This document shows, piece by piece, positions 11,592-58,010 of a stretch of DNA of 64,000 bases; within the stretch, counting starts at the first letter, position 1, and each line of letters starts with the position of its first letter. The DNA is from Salvelinus alpinus. Its lineage: Eukaryota > Chordata > Actinopteri > Salmoniformes > Salmonidae. Location of the stretch: the NCBI RefSeq assembly GCF_045679555.1, contig NC_092110.1:2743390-2807389 (forward strand). Direction: 5' to 3'. Made by a program: the position numbers and the translations under genes. Under the pieces are notes generated by a model. It made no database searches. It worked only from the letters and a program-made list of their open reading frames with translations, and was not told the origin of the DNA.

Positions 11592-12329
11592 CACCTCAAG
11601 CTGAACCTCGGCAAGACGGAGCTGCTCTTCCTCCCGGGGAAGGACTGCCCGTTCCATGATCTCGCCATCACGGTTGACAACTCCATTGTGTCCTCCTCCC
11701 AGAGTGCTAAGAACCTTGGCGTGATCCTGGACAACACCCTGTCGTTCTCAACTAACATCAAGGCGGTGACCCGTTCCTGTAGGTTCATGCTCTACAACAT
11801 TCGTAGAGTACGACCCTGCCTCACGCAGGAAGCGGCGCAGGTCCTAATCCAGGCACTTGTCATCTCCCGTCTGGATTACTGCAACTCGCTGTTGGCTGGG
11901 CTCCCTGCCTGTGCCATTAAACCCCTACAACTCATCCAGAACGCCGCAGCCCGTCTGGTGTTCAACTTTCCCAAGTTCTCTCACGTCACCCCGCTCCTCC
12001 GCTCTCTCCACTGGCTTCCAGTTGAAGCTCGCATCCGTTACAAGACCATGGTGCTTGCCTACGGAGCTGTGAGGGGAACGGCACCTCCGTACCTTCAGGC
12101 TCTGATCAGGCCCTACACCCAAACAAGGGCACTGCGTTCATCCACCTCTGGCCTGCTCGCCTCCCTACCTCTGAGGAAGTACAGTTCCCGCTCAGCCCAG
12201 TCAAAACTGTTCGCTGCTCTGGCACCCCAATGGTGGAACAAACTCCCTCACGACGCCAGGTCAGCGGAGTCAATCACCACCTTCCGGAGACACCTGAAAC
12301 CCCACCTCTTTAAGGAATACCTAGGATAG
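11592..12329 (+). pseudogene. C-terminal part of type 2 LINE reverse transcriptase
   Basis: Continues the frame interrupted at 8086: HLKLNLGKTELLFLPGKD through to HLKPHLFKEYLG, stop at 12327-12329. The translated overlap is essentially identical to the C-terminus of the 979-residue ORF at 36744-39683, so the two copies are young. The N-terminus and endonuclease are missing through 5' truncation. Confidence 0.88.
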
Positions 12330-12692
12330 GATAAAGTAATCCTTCTAACCCCCCCCCCCCCCCCTTAAAAGAGTTAGATGCACTATTGTAAAGTGGTTGT
12401 TCCACTGGATATCATAAGGTGAATGCACCAATTTGTAAGTCGCTCTGGATAAGAGCGTCTGCTAAATGACTTAAATGTAAATGTAATGCATAAGTCACTT
12501 ACTTTGTGGCCATTTCAAACTTTGTTTCTAGCATAAGGCATCACAGAAATAAGTATAGAACGCTTCATATTATCTGGATACTTTTTATTTATTTCAAAAT
12601 ATAAAGTTAACAATCCTTTTCCCCCTTTTTTAAAGAAGGGTATGGCATACCCTCACTCAATTTGAGCCCTACGTTTAACCAAACACACCAAG

Positions 12693-13517
12693 CCCTCTGC
12701 AACTGGATTCTGGACTTCCTGACGGGCCGCCCCCAGGTGGTAAGGGTAGGTAACAACACATCCGCCACACCAATCCTCAACACAGGGGCCTCTCGGGTGC
12801 GTGCTCAGTACCCTCCTGTACTCCCTGTTCACTCATGACTGCATGGCCAGGCACGACTCGAACACCATCATTAAGTTTGCCGATTACAAAACAGTGGTAG
12901 GCCTGATCACCGACAACAACTAGACAGCCTATAGGGAGGAGGTCAGAGACCTGGCCGTGTGGTGCCAGGACAACAACCTCTCCCTCAACGTGATCAAGAC
13001 AAAGGAGATGATTGTTGACTACAGGAAAAGGAAGACCGAGCACGCCCCCATACTCATCGACGGGGCTGTAGTGGCGCAGGTTGAGAGCATCAAGTTCCTT
13101 GGTGTCCACATCACCAACAAACTACCATGGTCCAAGCATACCAAGACAGTTGTGAAGAGGGTACGGCAAAACCTATTCCCCCTCAGGAGACTGAAAAGAT
13201 TTGGCATGTGTCCTCAGATCCTCAAAAGGTTCTACAGCTGCACCATCGAGAGCATAATGACTGGTTGCATCACTGCCTGGTATGGCAACTGCTCGGCCTC
13301 CCGACCGCAAGGCACTACAGAGGGTAGTGCGTACGACCCAGTACATCACTGGGGCCAAGCTTCCTCCCATCGTGGACCTCTATACCAGGCGGTGTTAGCG
13401 GAAGGCCCTAAAAATTGTCGTCATAAACTGTTCTCTCTGTTACCACACGGCAAGCGGTACTGGAGCGCCAAGTCTTGGTCAAAGAGGCTTCTAAACAGCT
13501 TTACCCCCAAGCCATAA
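12693..13517 (+). pseudogene. broken LINE reverse transcriptase C-terminus
   Basis: The catalytic box FADD reads FADY, a TAG stop lies at about 12921 (NN*TAYREE), and a frameshift occurs near 12790. 12957-13517 remains open, ending in a duplicated and shifted copy of the LLNSF end. Not functional. Confidence 0.8.
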
Positions 13518-13872
13518 GACTCCTGAACATCTAATCAAATGGCTACCCAGACTATTTGCATTGCCCCCCATCTTTTACGCCGCTGCTACTCCTAGCTTAT
13601 TATCTATGCATAGTCACTTTAATAACACTACCTACATGTACATATTACCTCAATTACCTCGACTAACCGGTGCCCCCACACATTGACTCTGTACCGGTAC
13701 CCCCTGTATATAGTCTCGCTATTGTTATTTTACTGCTGCTCTTTAATTACTTGTTCCTTTTATTTCTTATTCATATTTTTTAAACTGCATTGTTGATTAG
13801 AGTCTTAAGCAATTCACTGTAAGGTGAATTGTTGTTGTGGTCGGCGCATGTGACTAATACAATTTGATTTGA
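12693..13872 (+). mobile_element. 5'-truncated LINE, relative of type 1
   Basis: Starts abruptly in the reverse transcriptase ([20 protein letters not shown]) and ends at a tgactaatacaatttgattt tail. Nucleotide similarity to the intact LINE at 8093 is clear but with many differences, so it is older or a sister family. Confidence 0.85.
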
Positions 13873-14926
13873 GATACGGAGGTATATAAGGAGTGCATGG
13901 TGACAGTATTGGAGGATTTGGCTATACTGACAGATCTATGGATAGCATAATTGCTTCTGTCAAACAGGTAGGCCTACCTCTTTTATTGAATAGGGAAAAA
14001 TAGGCTCCAACAGGGGCTTAGTCTAATACAGTGACAACTAAAATATCCCAATAACAATTTAGTCCAATCAATGTAAGCTAAATATGATGTCTGTCCATGT
14101 TTCTGATTTCAGTGTGTGTGCGCGTTCCTGCATGTAGAATAAACATGTTGACTCACCCTACTTGTAGAGAAACGGCAACGCCATTCATGTTGACGAAACG
14201 GTCTATCACTCTGTCATACAGTTCACGCTTAAAAAAAAAAATCTTAGGCTACCTGGCTAAAATGCTTACTCGCTAGCCTAACTTCCTTTCATGGGCAACA
14301 TTAGCTAGTTAACATTAGTCTTCCACATCTAGCTACATATTGAACTTCCATCCTCTCAGGCCAGGGGCACAATGTACGAATTAATGGTTGGATCAGAATC
14401 GCAGTTCTAATCATTGGCCAGCACAGAGAATAAAGTAAAACCACAAGTCTAAATCCCTATCTCCGTCCATGGCTAATTTAGGAAAGGGCCTATTTTAGCT
14501 AGCTAGTCACTGGAGGACAACAATACAACGAGATGCAACAATTCAAGTTTTTTCTGTAAATGATATATGCTCTCGATGCAATTTGATTGGAGTGACACCA
14601 AATCCAAACTGGCTTCCCTTGACACCTTTTTTTGTTGTGCCAGGACCATTCACAGTTGAGCTCACTCAGTTTAGCTCAGTGCTGATTGGCTATTATTTTA
14701 TAAAAAATGTTTTATCAAGGGAGGCCAAATGCTATCTGGCTTCCCTTGCATTCAATGCTACGGTCGACAACATTGTCATACTCTTTTGGACCAGACAGCA
14801 TCAGATAGATGGCATACACATACAGCGACAGAGGGGCACTGTATGCTCGCTCGGATGCATTCTCCGGTGAGATACGTTCAGCCTCTTGCGAATTGAAGGA
14901 AAATTATGAAACACAGAGAGATGAAA
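13873..14926. repeat. unclassified interspersed repeat sequence
   Basis: No gene. 14590-14920 contains phrases (ggcttcccttgacacc, ggcttcccttgcattcaatg) recurring at 15520-15540, which suggests one older repeat interrupted by the block at 14927-15465. Confidence 0.35.
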
Positions 14927-15465
14927 TGTCACATCTGCTCCTGCTACACCCCCAGTACACTCGCTCTCTCTCCCTCTCTGTGTGATTGTGTGGTTGGAGA
15001 CAGGTGTGCTGGAGTCAGAGCAGATCCCTACCAGCTGCAACTCGTTCCATAATCAAGACCTCTACAAATACTCAGTCCTGCCACTTCCACTCTGCCAGAT
15101 CGTAATCTCTGCTCAGTCAGTTTACTCTTCTAGCTATTTATGAGTATTCAAGATCCTGTTACTCTGCTGTGCCTGTTTCCCTGCCTGACGCTGTTTATCC
15201 TCTCATTGCAGTTTACCTCTCTGGCTCCTGTCTTCCGTTCCACATCTCACCACCACTACCTTGGATTCCCCTCTGGACCTGTTTACCCGGTTCTACCCAG
15301 CTCACTCCAACCTCAGTCTCCACATCTGGTTTTCTACAACTCATCCAAGCTTCACTGAATCTGCATTCCATATCTCCCTGTGTTACAATAAACATCTTGG
15401 TTCATTCATCTCCGTTTCCTCGTCTGAGTCTGCTCTTGGGTTCCCCTGTGTCTCCGCCTATCACA
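14927..15465 (+). mobile_element. possible solo LTR or similar insertion
   Basis: 539-bp block beginning TGTCACAT and ending TATCACA, with a promoter-like segment, an AATAAA-containing stretch (gttacaataaacatc) near its 3' end, and flanking repeat sequence on both sides. No target duplication is exact, and no protein is coded. The LTR reading is a guess from shape only. Confidence 0.3.
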
Positions 15466-15539
15466 AAAGATAAATTATTTAATGTTTTTAATTATTAAAA
15501 AAGATATTTGGGGGGGGAAACCTGGCTTCCCTTGGCATC

Positions 15540-15760
15540 CATGAATACACGCCACTGGTTATATAGCAATAGTGCTCACTCTGGTCTTGGCATGTAGGCT
15601 CTTGCCAACAGTTTGCAGATACAGTGTGGGTAGCCTACTACATAATGAGATTATTATGGACAAAATATTATTATTTGTATTTGTCAAACGACAGCCAAGC
15701 ATTGATCATCATGTCACCATAATAAGACCCTTGATATTTATTGGAAAGGAGTAATTGATT
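15540..15760 (+). repeat. fragment related to the TIR element at 21138-21987
   Basis: gagattattatggac, atttgtcaaacg-cagccaag and atatttattggaaagg are shared, in order, with 21550-21665. No ends are preserved. Confidence 0.65.
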
Positions 15761-15959
15761 AATTTGAGGCATTTGACCCAAGTTGTTAGAAACATGAATA
15801 CTTAAATAGCCCTACATTTTGTCAATCATTTCTAATAGTGTTTGAATAATAAATTAAGTAAATCTGTCATAATTTCAAGTAAAAATAACCTGTTTCCATT
15901 AGATGTAACTACTGTCCAACATTTAATGAAGTAGATCCAAATACGTAATTACTTGCATA

Positions 15960-17806
15960 AAAACTGTGGATGGAAAAGTGGTTACTGACCTCCATACAAA
16001 AACTCCTCGCTTGGGGAGCGGAAAGAACGCCACCTGCTGGAGAAGACAGTATTTTGGTCCCAGTTATATCTCTCCCTTCGCCTCAAGTACTGAAAATGTG
16101 GGTTAGACTTCCGGAAAAACAAAACGCATATGCATCTGCTGGACAACGGGCATAACTTAATGCGGACGCCTTACTTCTGCTGAAGCTGAATCACAGTAAA
16201 TGCTTTAAAGCCCATGTTTGCACGGCCACTGCAGATGTCAGATTGACCATGTAGCCTTTTTCAGTGTCGTGAAAAGCAATTGGACTAAAAGTCAGCTCGC
16301 GTCACGAGATGGGAACTAATATTACTTACTTCATGATTCGCTGGGGATGGACGTTTCAGTACACTGTTTAGCAAAACATTACAACGAGACGCTTCTAAAA
16401 ATCGCAACATTTATCATTCAATAATATATTACATAGCTATCAGATTGGGTTATGCAATAAGCCACTTACGTTGGAAGTATTCACGTTCCTGGTATTAGAT
16501 CAAAGATGTATGCATTGTTGTAGCAATATCTTTTGAGAAATTTGTCGAACCCGTAACTGCAACAATTCAACTCCTGGCAGTGAGTATTTCGCGCCACCAC
16601 ATCATTGAATCGTTAATGACATTCTTGCTGGCTGGCTAGTTAAATCATTACTTGCAATTAGTCTTGCATGTAGTTTTGATGTAGTTTGACTTTGAAAGCT
16701 ATTTTCTCATTATCTTTTTTTGCAAGAATGTGCCTAGAAACTAAGTGGGCGTGTACGGTTTACAAAACAGTTCAGTGTATTTGTGAGTTATAATATGTGT
16801 TTTATTAAAGTCTGTGTGGCACTGACACTTTGCTGTACAGTGCAATCTCTTTCAATGTAACGTAAACTCACCCCATTCCGTACAAATGTGCGCAACCGCA
16901 ACATTCAAACGAGGCTACAAAGAAAACTAATGGGACTGTGTTGACTTCAAAATCGGGTGTGTGAACTAGGTTTCTACTCAAGCGTTGATAGACATGGTAA
17001 TGGTTCTATATTATTGGAGAAAAGTTGAAAAAACGGACCCTCCATTACATCGTGACGTGTCATGTCGTAACGTACAGCAGGCATAAAGCAACTATTTCTG
17101 TCTTACACCAGGTGTAGCACTTCTCTCATTGTTTAAAAACAAGAAATGGGGGTAAGGGGGGATACCTAGTCATTTTTTGCGTCATCATTGCATGCGATCA
17201 TCATTCTCAAAGCCGCTGTTTACTTCTAAGATCACTTTAGCACCGCCCTAAAAACCCGATTAAAATTCGACACAAACCTTCAAATAGGAATGTAATGACA
17301 CATTATATAAACTCTTTATAGTGTTTTATTTACATTTTAGAAGCGATAAGGTGATAAGTTGGACAGATCGAGTGGAAAAAAAGCAATTTTCCCACACAAC
17401 ATCTCTCCTTCTCACTATCACGCATTAGTTTCGCTTCCCCACCCGCCATTTTTAAAAAGACCCGACGGGGCTCATTGCCTGCTTGAATTATGCAGAAATG
17501 GGCCGCGTTTAGGTCATGTAATTGATTCTGTTGGAAAGGGGAGAAATTGTGCTTTACAATGGTATTGACATTACAGTTGATCTGGAAGTATTACGTTTTT
17601 GGGGCGCTAAAATAAGTGCAATTGTACGGACCAAGGCGATGTACGATTTTACGTGAGTTTACGTTAGCAGTTATAGTAACGTTACAGTATTTCCCTTCTA
17701 ATAATTAGAGGCTGAATTATTGGAGAATATCCAGTCCACCTCTGGGGATATCTTCCCCATAACTAGTGTAATGGCTATCATAGTCATACCCTGCTGTAGT
17801 ATGTAT
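15960..17806 (+). promoter_or_regulatory. probable tdp1 5' flank with an unseen non-coding exon
   Basis: This stretch shows no element I recognise and is the largest repeat-poor block before the coding start. Because the first coding exon begins at an acceptor 7 nt before the ATG, a non-coding exon and promoter must lie upstream. A consensus-like donor (ggca|gtgagt) at about 16578-16585 is one candidate exon end. No TATA box or CpG island was established; the position is inference only. Confidence 0.25.
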
Positions 17807-18278
17807 TAGAGGTCGACCAATTATGATTTTTCAACGCCGATACCGATTATTGGAGGACCAAAAAAAGCCGATACCGATTAATCGGCCGATTTATTTATTT
17901 GTAATAATGACAATTACAACAATACTGAATGAACACTTATTTTAACTTAATATAATACATCAATAAAATCTATTTAGCCTCAAATAAATAATGAAACATG
18001 TTCAATTTGGTTTAAATAATGCAAAAACAAAGTGTTGGAGAAGAAAGTAAAATTGCAATATGTGCCATGTAAAAAAGCTAACGTTTAAGTTCCTTGCTCA
18101 GAACATGAGAACATATGAAAGCTAGTGGTTCCTTTTAACATGAGTTTTCAATATTCCCAGGTAAGAAGTTTTAGGTTGTAGTTATTATAGGAATTATAGG
18201 ACCATTTCTCTCTATACCATTTGTATTTCATATATATTTGACTATTGGATGTTCTTATAGGCACTTTAGTATTGCCAG

Positions 18279-18474
18279 TGTAACAGTATAGCTTCCGTCC
18301 CTCTCCTTGCCCCTACCTGGGCTCGAAGCATCGTTACCCATCGCTCCACAAAAGCCGCGGCCCTTGCAGAGCAAGGTGAACAACTACTCCAAGTCTCAGA
18401 GCGAGTGACGTCACCGATTGAATCGCTGTTAGCGCGCACCCCGCTAACTAGCTAGCCATTTCACATCGGTTACA
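18279..18474. mobile_element. 196-bp TIR element inside the hAT-like element
   Basis: Bounded by tgtaac and gttaca, flanked by CCAG on both sides (18275-18278 and 18475-18478). The core contains tgggctcgaagcatcgttac and agcgagtgacgtca. Removing it joins attgccag to cctcatctcggg. Confidence 0.7.
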
Positions 18475-19360
18475 CCAGCCTCATCTCGGGAGTTGATAGG
18501 CTTGAAGTCATAAACAGCACAATGCTTGAAGAGCTGCTGGCAAACCCACGAAAGTGCTGTTTGAATGAATGCTTACGAGCCTGCTGCTGCCTACCATCGC
18601 TCAGTCAGACTGCTCTATCAAATATCAAATCATAGACTTAATTATAACATAATAACACACAGAAATACGAGCCTTTGGTCATAAATATGGTAGAATCCGG
18701 AAACTATCATTTCGAAAACAAAACGTTTATTCTTTCAGTGAAATACGGAACCGTTACGTATTTTATCTAACGGGTGGCATCCCTAAATCTAAATATTGCT
18801 GTTACATTGTACAACCTTCAATGTTATGTCATAATTATGTACAATTCTGGCAAATTAATTACGGTCTTTGTTAGGAATAAATGGACTTCACACAGTTCGC
18901 AACGAGCCAGGCGGCCCAAACTGCTGAATATACCCTAACTGCTTGCACGGAACGCAAGAGAAGTGACACAATTTCCCTAATTATAAGAAATTCATGTTAG
19001 CAGGCAATATTAACTAAATATGCAGGTTTAAAAATATATACTTGTGTATTGATTTTAAAGAAAGGCATTGATGTTTATGGTTAGGTTTGGTGCAACGACA
19101 GTGCTAAATTATCACCCGTTTGGCGAAGTAGGATGTGATTCGATGAGAAATTAACAGGCACCGCATCGATTATATGCAACGCAGGACACGCTAGATAAAC
19201 TAGTAATATCATCAACCATGTGTAGTTAACTAGTGATTATGTGAAGATTGATTGTTTTTTATAAGTTTAATGCTAGCTAGCAACTTACCTTGGCTTCTTG
19301 CTGCCCTCGCGTAACAGGTAGTCAGCCTGCCATGCAGGCTCCTCGTGGAGTGCAATGTAA

Positions 19361-19540
19361 GGCAGGTGGTTAGAGCGTTGGACTAGTAACCGGAAGGTTG
19401 CAAAAACTAATCCCCGAGCTGACAAGGTAAAAATCAGTCGTTCTGCCCCTGAATAAGGCAGTTAACCCACTGTTCCTAGGCCGTCATTGAAAATAAGAAT
19501 GTGTTCTTAACTGACTTGCCTAGTTAAATAAAGGTGTAAA
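19361..19540 (+). mobile_element. HpaI-type tRNA-derived SINE
   Basis: tRNA-like head with box A (tggttagagcgttgg) at 19367-19381 and a damaged box B region, then the body ccccgagctgacaaggtaaa, aaggcagttaacccactgtt and the tail cttgcctagttaaataaagg. A diagnostic salmonid SINE. Transcribed by RNA polymerase III in its family, moved by a partner LINE. Confidence 0.93.
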
Positions 19541-19918
19541 AAAATATATATAATTATTTATTTATTTTTATCGGCCAAATCGGTGTCCAAAAATACTGAC
19601 TTCTGAATGTTATGAAAACTTGAAATCGGCCCTAATTAATCGGCCATTCCGATTAATCGGTCGACCTCTATACCAGTAGTGGTAAAGGCCAGGTTATGTC
19701 GATAACATATACTTGCCCTATATATGTGGCCCCGAACCACAGTTCTAGGATCAGCCTTTCACCTCAAACCTAAACATAATATAATTAACTCGGGGGGGAC
19801 AAAACTGACTGTAGATCAGTGACCAATTGTTCCTTTGATTGTGAAGCTGGCAACCATGGGCCTCTTGTTGCGAACTTCTGACCATGACCAATCAACGTTG
19901 ACCTCTCACCTCTCGCAG

Positions 19919-53536
<33,618 letters not shown>

Positions 53537-54187
53537 GTTAGAGGCCTGCTTTTGCACGTGTGTGTATGTGAAAAGTCTCAAGAGTCCACAATATGACTTC
53601 AAACTCAAGACAGGCTGTTGCCTAGGAACACCCCTTACCAGCTGAACGGGGAACAATTTGTGTCTTAGAGTCACAGCGCTATTGTTTAACCAGACACACA
53701 CACACACACACACTCTTTAAACAGATGCCCAGTTAAGAGCATTGTTTCCCCAAAAGGCTGTTGGTGTTTTGATGTTTTGGGGATGACCCTGATGATTTCA
53801 CCATGAAAAGGCAGGAAAAACCTTGAAGGAAAATGGTTAACGTCAACATCTCATCATGGTTGTTGATTTCTTTTACGTCATGATCAGCACCACCACTCGC
53901 TCACTCTGTTTTTATTCGTCAGTTATTTATGATCACACCGCTCTGATCCTTCTCCTGAAAAACTCCTCTCCCTCTCAGATCTGCCAATAGAGTCTAGCAG
54001 TCTAGAGAGGAGTGGTCTGTTTGTGTACTCTGCTATCTGCACTTAACTCCCCATGTACTGGTAGCACCATTACAAACAAGCCTGTATATTTACCCATCAT
54101 ATTCTGTCTGTGGTACCTTATCGCTATAGGCCATAGTTCCCTGTCATTTTAGACCTGGTTGCCTAGCAGCTAAATGGTAACCTTACT
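53537..54187. other. tdp1 intron 12, start: nothing recognised
   Basis: Intronic sequence with a short ca repeat at 53694-53712. The next tdp1 exon (expected to begin with the ANLSKAAWG-type segment) was not found from here to 64000. Confidence 0.5.
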
Positions 54188-55748
54188 CGGTGATTCCTCA
54201 TGAAACTAGAACAAAAAGGACAATGATTTTGGGGATTTTCACAACGTTTAACCCATAGAAGGGTTCTCTGGGGGAAGGATTGTTGACATATATTTGACAT
54301 TTGTATCTTGAAGCATATTTGAGAAATAATTATTTGAAGTTGTAGCATTTGTAACCTTTTGGCCGTACCCAGGCCTCCTTTAAGACTCCACATTGTTTCA
54401 TCTGTAGGTGCTACAATGCAAGAAATATGTCATGAAGCTTTACCGCTTCCTTTTTTAATCTGACGAGTATTTTGATTTCAATGACAATTTTCTTTTTGAA
54501 AATGATATAGAAAAATATAAAGATGAGTATTGAAAATATACCATAAGCGCAAGAAGTATGAACGGTCTGACTTCTGCGGAGGCAGCATCGCAGTAAATGC
54601 TGTGCGGCCATGCAGAGCATGCAAATCACCAACCGAGGGTGACCGTTTCCACATTCACTCTGTTAGTAATTCTTACAAATTGGATTATAAATCTAAAAGT
54701 GTCAGAGATCCCACTCTGGATCTTTGATATGCACATAGAGTATATTATGTTCAACAAAATGTTGACAAATTAGTCAAATCAAAAAATGTATATTTGCAAT
54801 ATTTATAACTTAATTAATATAATAAAATTATGTTAATCTAAATACTACTGATAGCAAGTAGTGAAGCTTAATGTTACACCCATTTTTGCTTTGTGGGACG
54901 CTCCACGAAATGGGTGCCTTTTGCGTCCCTTTGATATTTTAAGTAGAAATTATGCACCAATATTGAAATTTAAAAGCTTGTTATATTCAATGAAGTGGAC
55001 TTTAATATAAAACACATGGAGAATTCAACAAATCCCAATTTTTTTATATAAATTAAGGCTTGCTAAAGTGCCAGAATTCTGCATTTTGACATGTCACTTC
55101 TAGGAAGATTTCCACAAACTTAATCCAAAAATGTATCGAAGTTTCACCATCATTGTAAAGGCCTTGTTATTTTTCTGCTTTGACAGTCATTTCTGAAGGT
55201 TTTTATTTATATTTTTCTGATTAGTAAAGCATTTACGTCTGTCCCTCATTTTAAGGCCAACCCTGTTATGCAAACAATTTACCCATTATAATAATGAACC
55301 ATTCAGTTAAATGATTCACAGCAGATGACAACATTTGGGTCATCTGAACAGCATGGTGGGAAAGGAAGTAACTTCTCTCTATTTGGTCTATTTATAGTTG
55401 TTTTACCATCTTTGGCTGAGGTGGTTGAGCTTAACACGTCAACCCTGTTTGCTCAATTAATGTTAGGATAACTTTAATTTGATTACACTTTCATTATGTG
55501 TGGAACATATGTATAATTACTATTTTTATGAACACCATGCGGTCGCATGCTATTCAGCATATGAGGACTAATGGCCGAGCTTCACCTAAAACCTCAACCT
55601 GTCAGTTTGACACAAGGGACACTTGATCAATGAGAAAATGTTGGATTTATCTCAAACATGATTTTAAATAATATATAATTTAAATAATATACCTAACAAA
55701 AATATAAACGCAACATGCAAAAATTTCAACTATTTTACTGAGTTAGTT

Positions 55749-57798
55749 TCATGATTAACTACTCATGGTGTGATTGTGTTAACATACAGAAACTCAAGTC
55801 CTTTTGTCCACCCGACCTAGAATACCTCACAATCAAATGCCGACCATATTACCTACCAAGAGAATTCTCTTCGGTTATAGTCACAGTCGTGTATATTCCC
55901 CCTCAAGCCGATACCACGACGGCCCTCAAAGAACTACATTGGACTTTATGCAAACTGGAAACCACAGTTTATTGTGGCATTTATTGTAGCTGGGTATTTT
56001 AACAAGGAAAATCTGAGAGAAACTCTACCGAAGTTCTATCAACACGTTGACTGTAGTCCTCTTGCTGGGAAAACATTGGATCACTGCTACTCAACTTTTC
56101 AAAATGCCAAAAAGGCCCTCCCTTCGGCAAATCTGATCACTACTCCATTTTGCTCCTCCGTTCCTATAGGCAGAAACTCAAACAGAAAGTACCTGTGCTA
56201 AGGTCTATTCCACATTGGTCTGACCAATCGGAATCCATGCTTCAAGATTGTTTTGATCACGCGGACTGGGATATGTTCCGGGTAGCCTCTGAGAATAACA
56301 TCGACGAATACACGGATACGGGGACTGGGTTCATCAGTCACCGTATCCGTGGATAGGTGGCAGCATTCGCGCAAAACGTCAGTACAGAGACAACGGCTCA
56401 GACATGAGACGTATGTGGCAGGGTCTACAGACAATCACAGACTACAAAGGGAAAACAGGCCACGTCGTGGACACCAACGTCTTGCTTCCAGACAAGCTAA
56501 ACACCTTCTTCGCCCGCTTTGAGGATAACACAGTGCCACCGACACCCAGACGGCATCCCTAGCCGCGTCCTCAGATGATGAACAGACAAGCTGGCTGGAA
56601 TATTTACGGACATATTCAATCTCTCCCTATCCAAGTCTGCTGTCCCCACTTGCTTCAAGATGTCCACCATTCCTGTACCCAAGAAAGCAAAGGTAACTGA
56701 ACTAAATGACTATCGCCCCGTAGCACTCACTTCTGTCATCATGAAGTGCTTTGAGAGGCTAGTTAAGGATCATATCACCTCTACCTGACCTGACACCCTA
56801 GACCCACTTCAATTTACTTACCGCCGCAATAGATCCACAGACGATGCAATAGCCATCGCAATGCACACCGCCCTGCACACCGCCCTATCTGGACAAGAGG
56901 AATGTGTAAGAATGCAGTTCATTGAGTATAGCTCAGCATTCAACACCATAGTACCCTCCAAGCTCATCATTAAGCGTGGGGCCCTGGGTCTGAACCCCAC
57001 CCTGTGCAACTGGGTCCTGGACCTCCTGACAGGCCGCCCCCTGGTTGTGAAGGTAGGAAACAACACCTCCACTTCGCTGCTCCTCAACCCACAAGGGTGC
57101 ATGCTCAGCCCCCTCCTGTACTCCCTGTTCACCCATGACTGCGTGGCCACGCACGCCTCCTACTCAATCATCAAGTTTGCAGACGGCACAACAGTAGTAG
57201 GCCTGATTATCAACAATGACGAGACAGCCTACAGGGAGGAGGTGAGGGCCCTGAGAGAATTACTTCTCACTCAGTGTCGTCAAAACAAAGGAGCTCATCG
57301 TGGACTTCAGGAAACTGCAGAGGGAGCAGGCCCCTATCCTCATCGACGGGGCCGCAGTGGAGGAGGTGGAAAGCTTCAAGTTCCTCTGCGTACACATCAA
57401 GGATCCCACCCACACAGTGTGCTGAAGAGGTGCAACAGCGGCTTCCACCCGGTTAGGTAACCCTGCACCTTAAAGGCTGCTGCCTTATATACATAGACCT
57501 GTAATCACTGGCCACTTTAATGTACACTAGTCACTTTAATGTTTACATACTGTTTTACTCATCTCATATTTATATACTGTATTCTAATCTAGTGTATTTT
57601 AGTTAATGCCACTCCCACATTGCTAATATTTATTTATTATATATTTGGTAATTCCATTATTTTACTTTTAGATTAGTGTGTATTGTTGTGAACTGTTAGA
57701 TATTACTGCACTGTTGGAGCTAGGAACACAAGCATTTCTCTACACCCGCAATAACATCTGCTAAATATGTGTATGTGACCAATCAATTCTGATTTGAT
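55749..57798 (+). mobile_element. degenerate LINE (type 1 family) inside the Tc1
   Basis: 5'-truncated relative of the intact LINE at 8093, starting in the endonuclease (LKSFCPPDLEYLTIKCRPYYLP) and ending with acataa-type 3' UTR and a tgaccaatcaattctgattt tail. No clear target duplication; borders are set by the Tc1 sequence on both sides. Confidence 0.85.
55751..57460 (+). pseudogene. LINE endonuclease/reverse transcriptase, broken
   Basis: Pieces in at least four frames: VVYIPPQADTTTALKE (55751-56002), AGYFNKENL with the GDFN box changed to GYFN, ...KTLDHCYSTFQ (55974-56201), and the reverse transcriptase FIEYSSAFNTIVPSK with Asp replaced by Glu, NPQGCMLSPLLYSLF and IIKFADGT where FADD is expected (56861-57460). 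Both catalytic Asp positions are lost. Confidence 0.87.
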
Positions 57799-58010
57799 AT
57801 AAGGAAATCAGTCAATTGAAATGAATAATTAGGCCCTAATCTATGGATTTCACATGAGTAAGGCCCAGCCAATCAGAGTTCGTTTTTTTCCCACTAAAGG
57901 GCTTTATTGCAGACAGAAATTCTCCTCAGTTTCATCAGCTGTCCGGGTGGCTGGTCTCAGGCGATCCCGCAGATGATGACGCCGGAAGTGGAGTTCCTTG
58001 GCTGGTGTGG

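Larger units (their letters stand above)
8015..12485 (+). mobile_element. 5'-truncated LINE (type 2) split by a second LINE
   Basis: Flanked by ATGCAT (8009-8014 and 12486-12491). The 5' piece 8015-8086 codes for SDNQVVNRISACLADISVWM and the 3' piece resumes at 11592. Together they equal the C-terminal 290 or so residues plus 3' UTR of the full-length element at 36583-40527, including the 16-C run at 12349-12364 and the tail of aaatgta repeats. Confidence 0.92.
17807..19670. mobile_element. hAT-like non-autonomous element with two nested insertions
   Basis: Terminal inverted repeats tagaggtcgacc (17807-17818) and ggtcgacctcta (19659-19670), with subterminal ccgattaatcgg motifs on both sides. 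No transposase frame. A 196-bp TIR element (18279-18474) and an HpaI SINE (about 19361-19540) are inserted. No exact 8-bp target duplication was seen, so the superfamily is inferred from the repeat type. Confidence 0.8.

Noticed and set aside
15960..17806. A head-to-head neighbour gene (EFCAB11 flanks TDP1 in mammals)
   Set aside because: I looked on the minus strand for EF-hand coding exons and saw none that I could defend.
19347..19400. tRNA gene at the tRNA-like head of the SINE (also at 58785-58850)
   Set aside because: The body and the ttaaataaagg tail identify these as HpaI-type SINEs, and the cloverleaf is incomplete.
17799..19678. 8-bp target duplication for the hAT-like element at 17807-19670
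   Set aside because: The flanks read gtatgtat and taccagta, which do not match, so no duplication is claimed.
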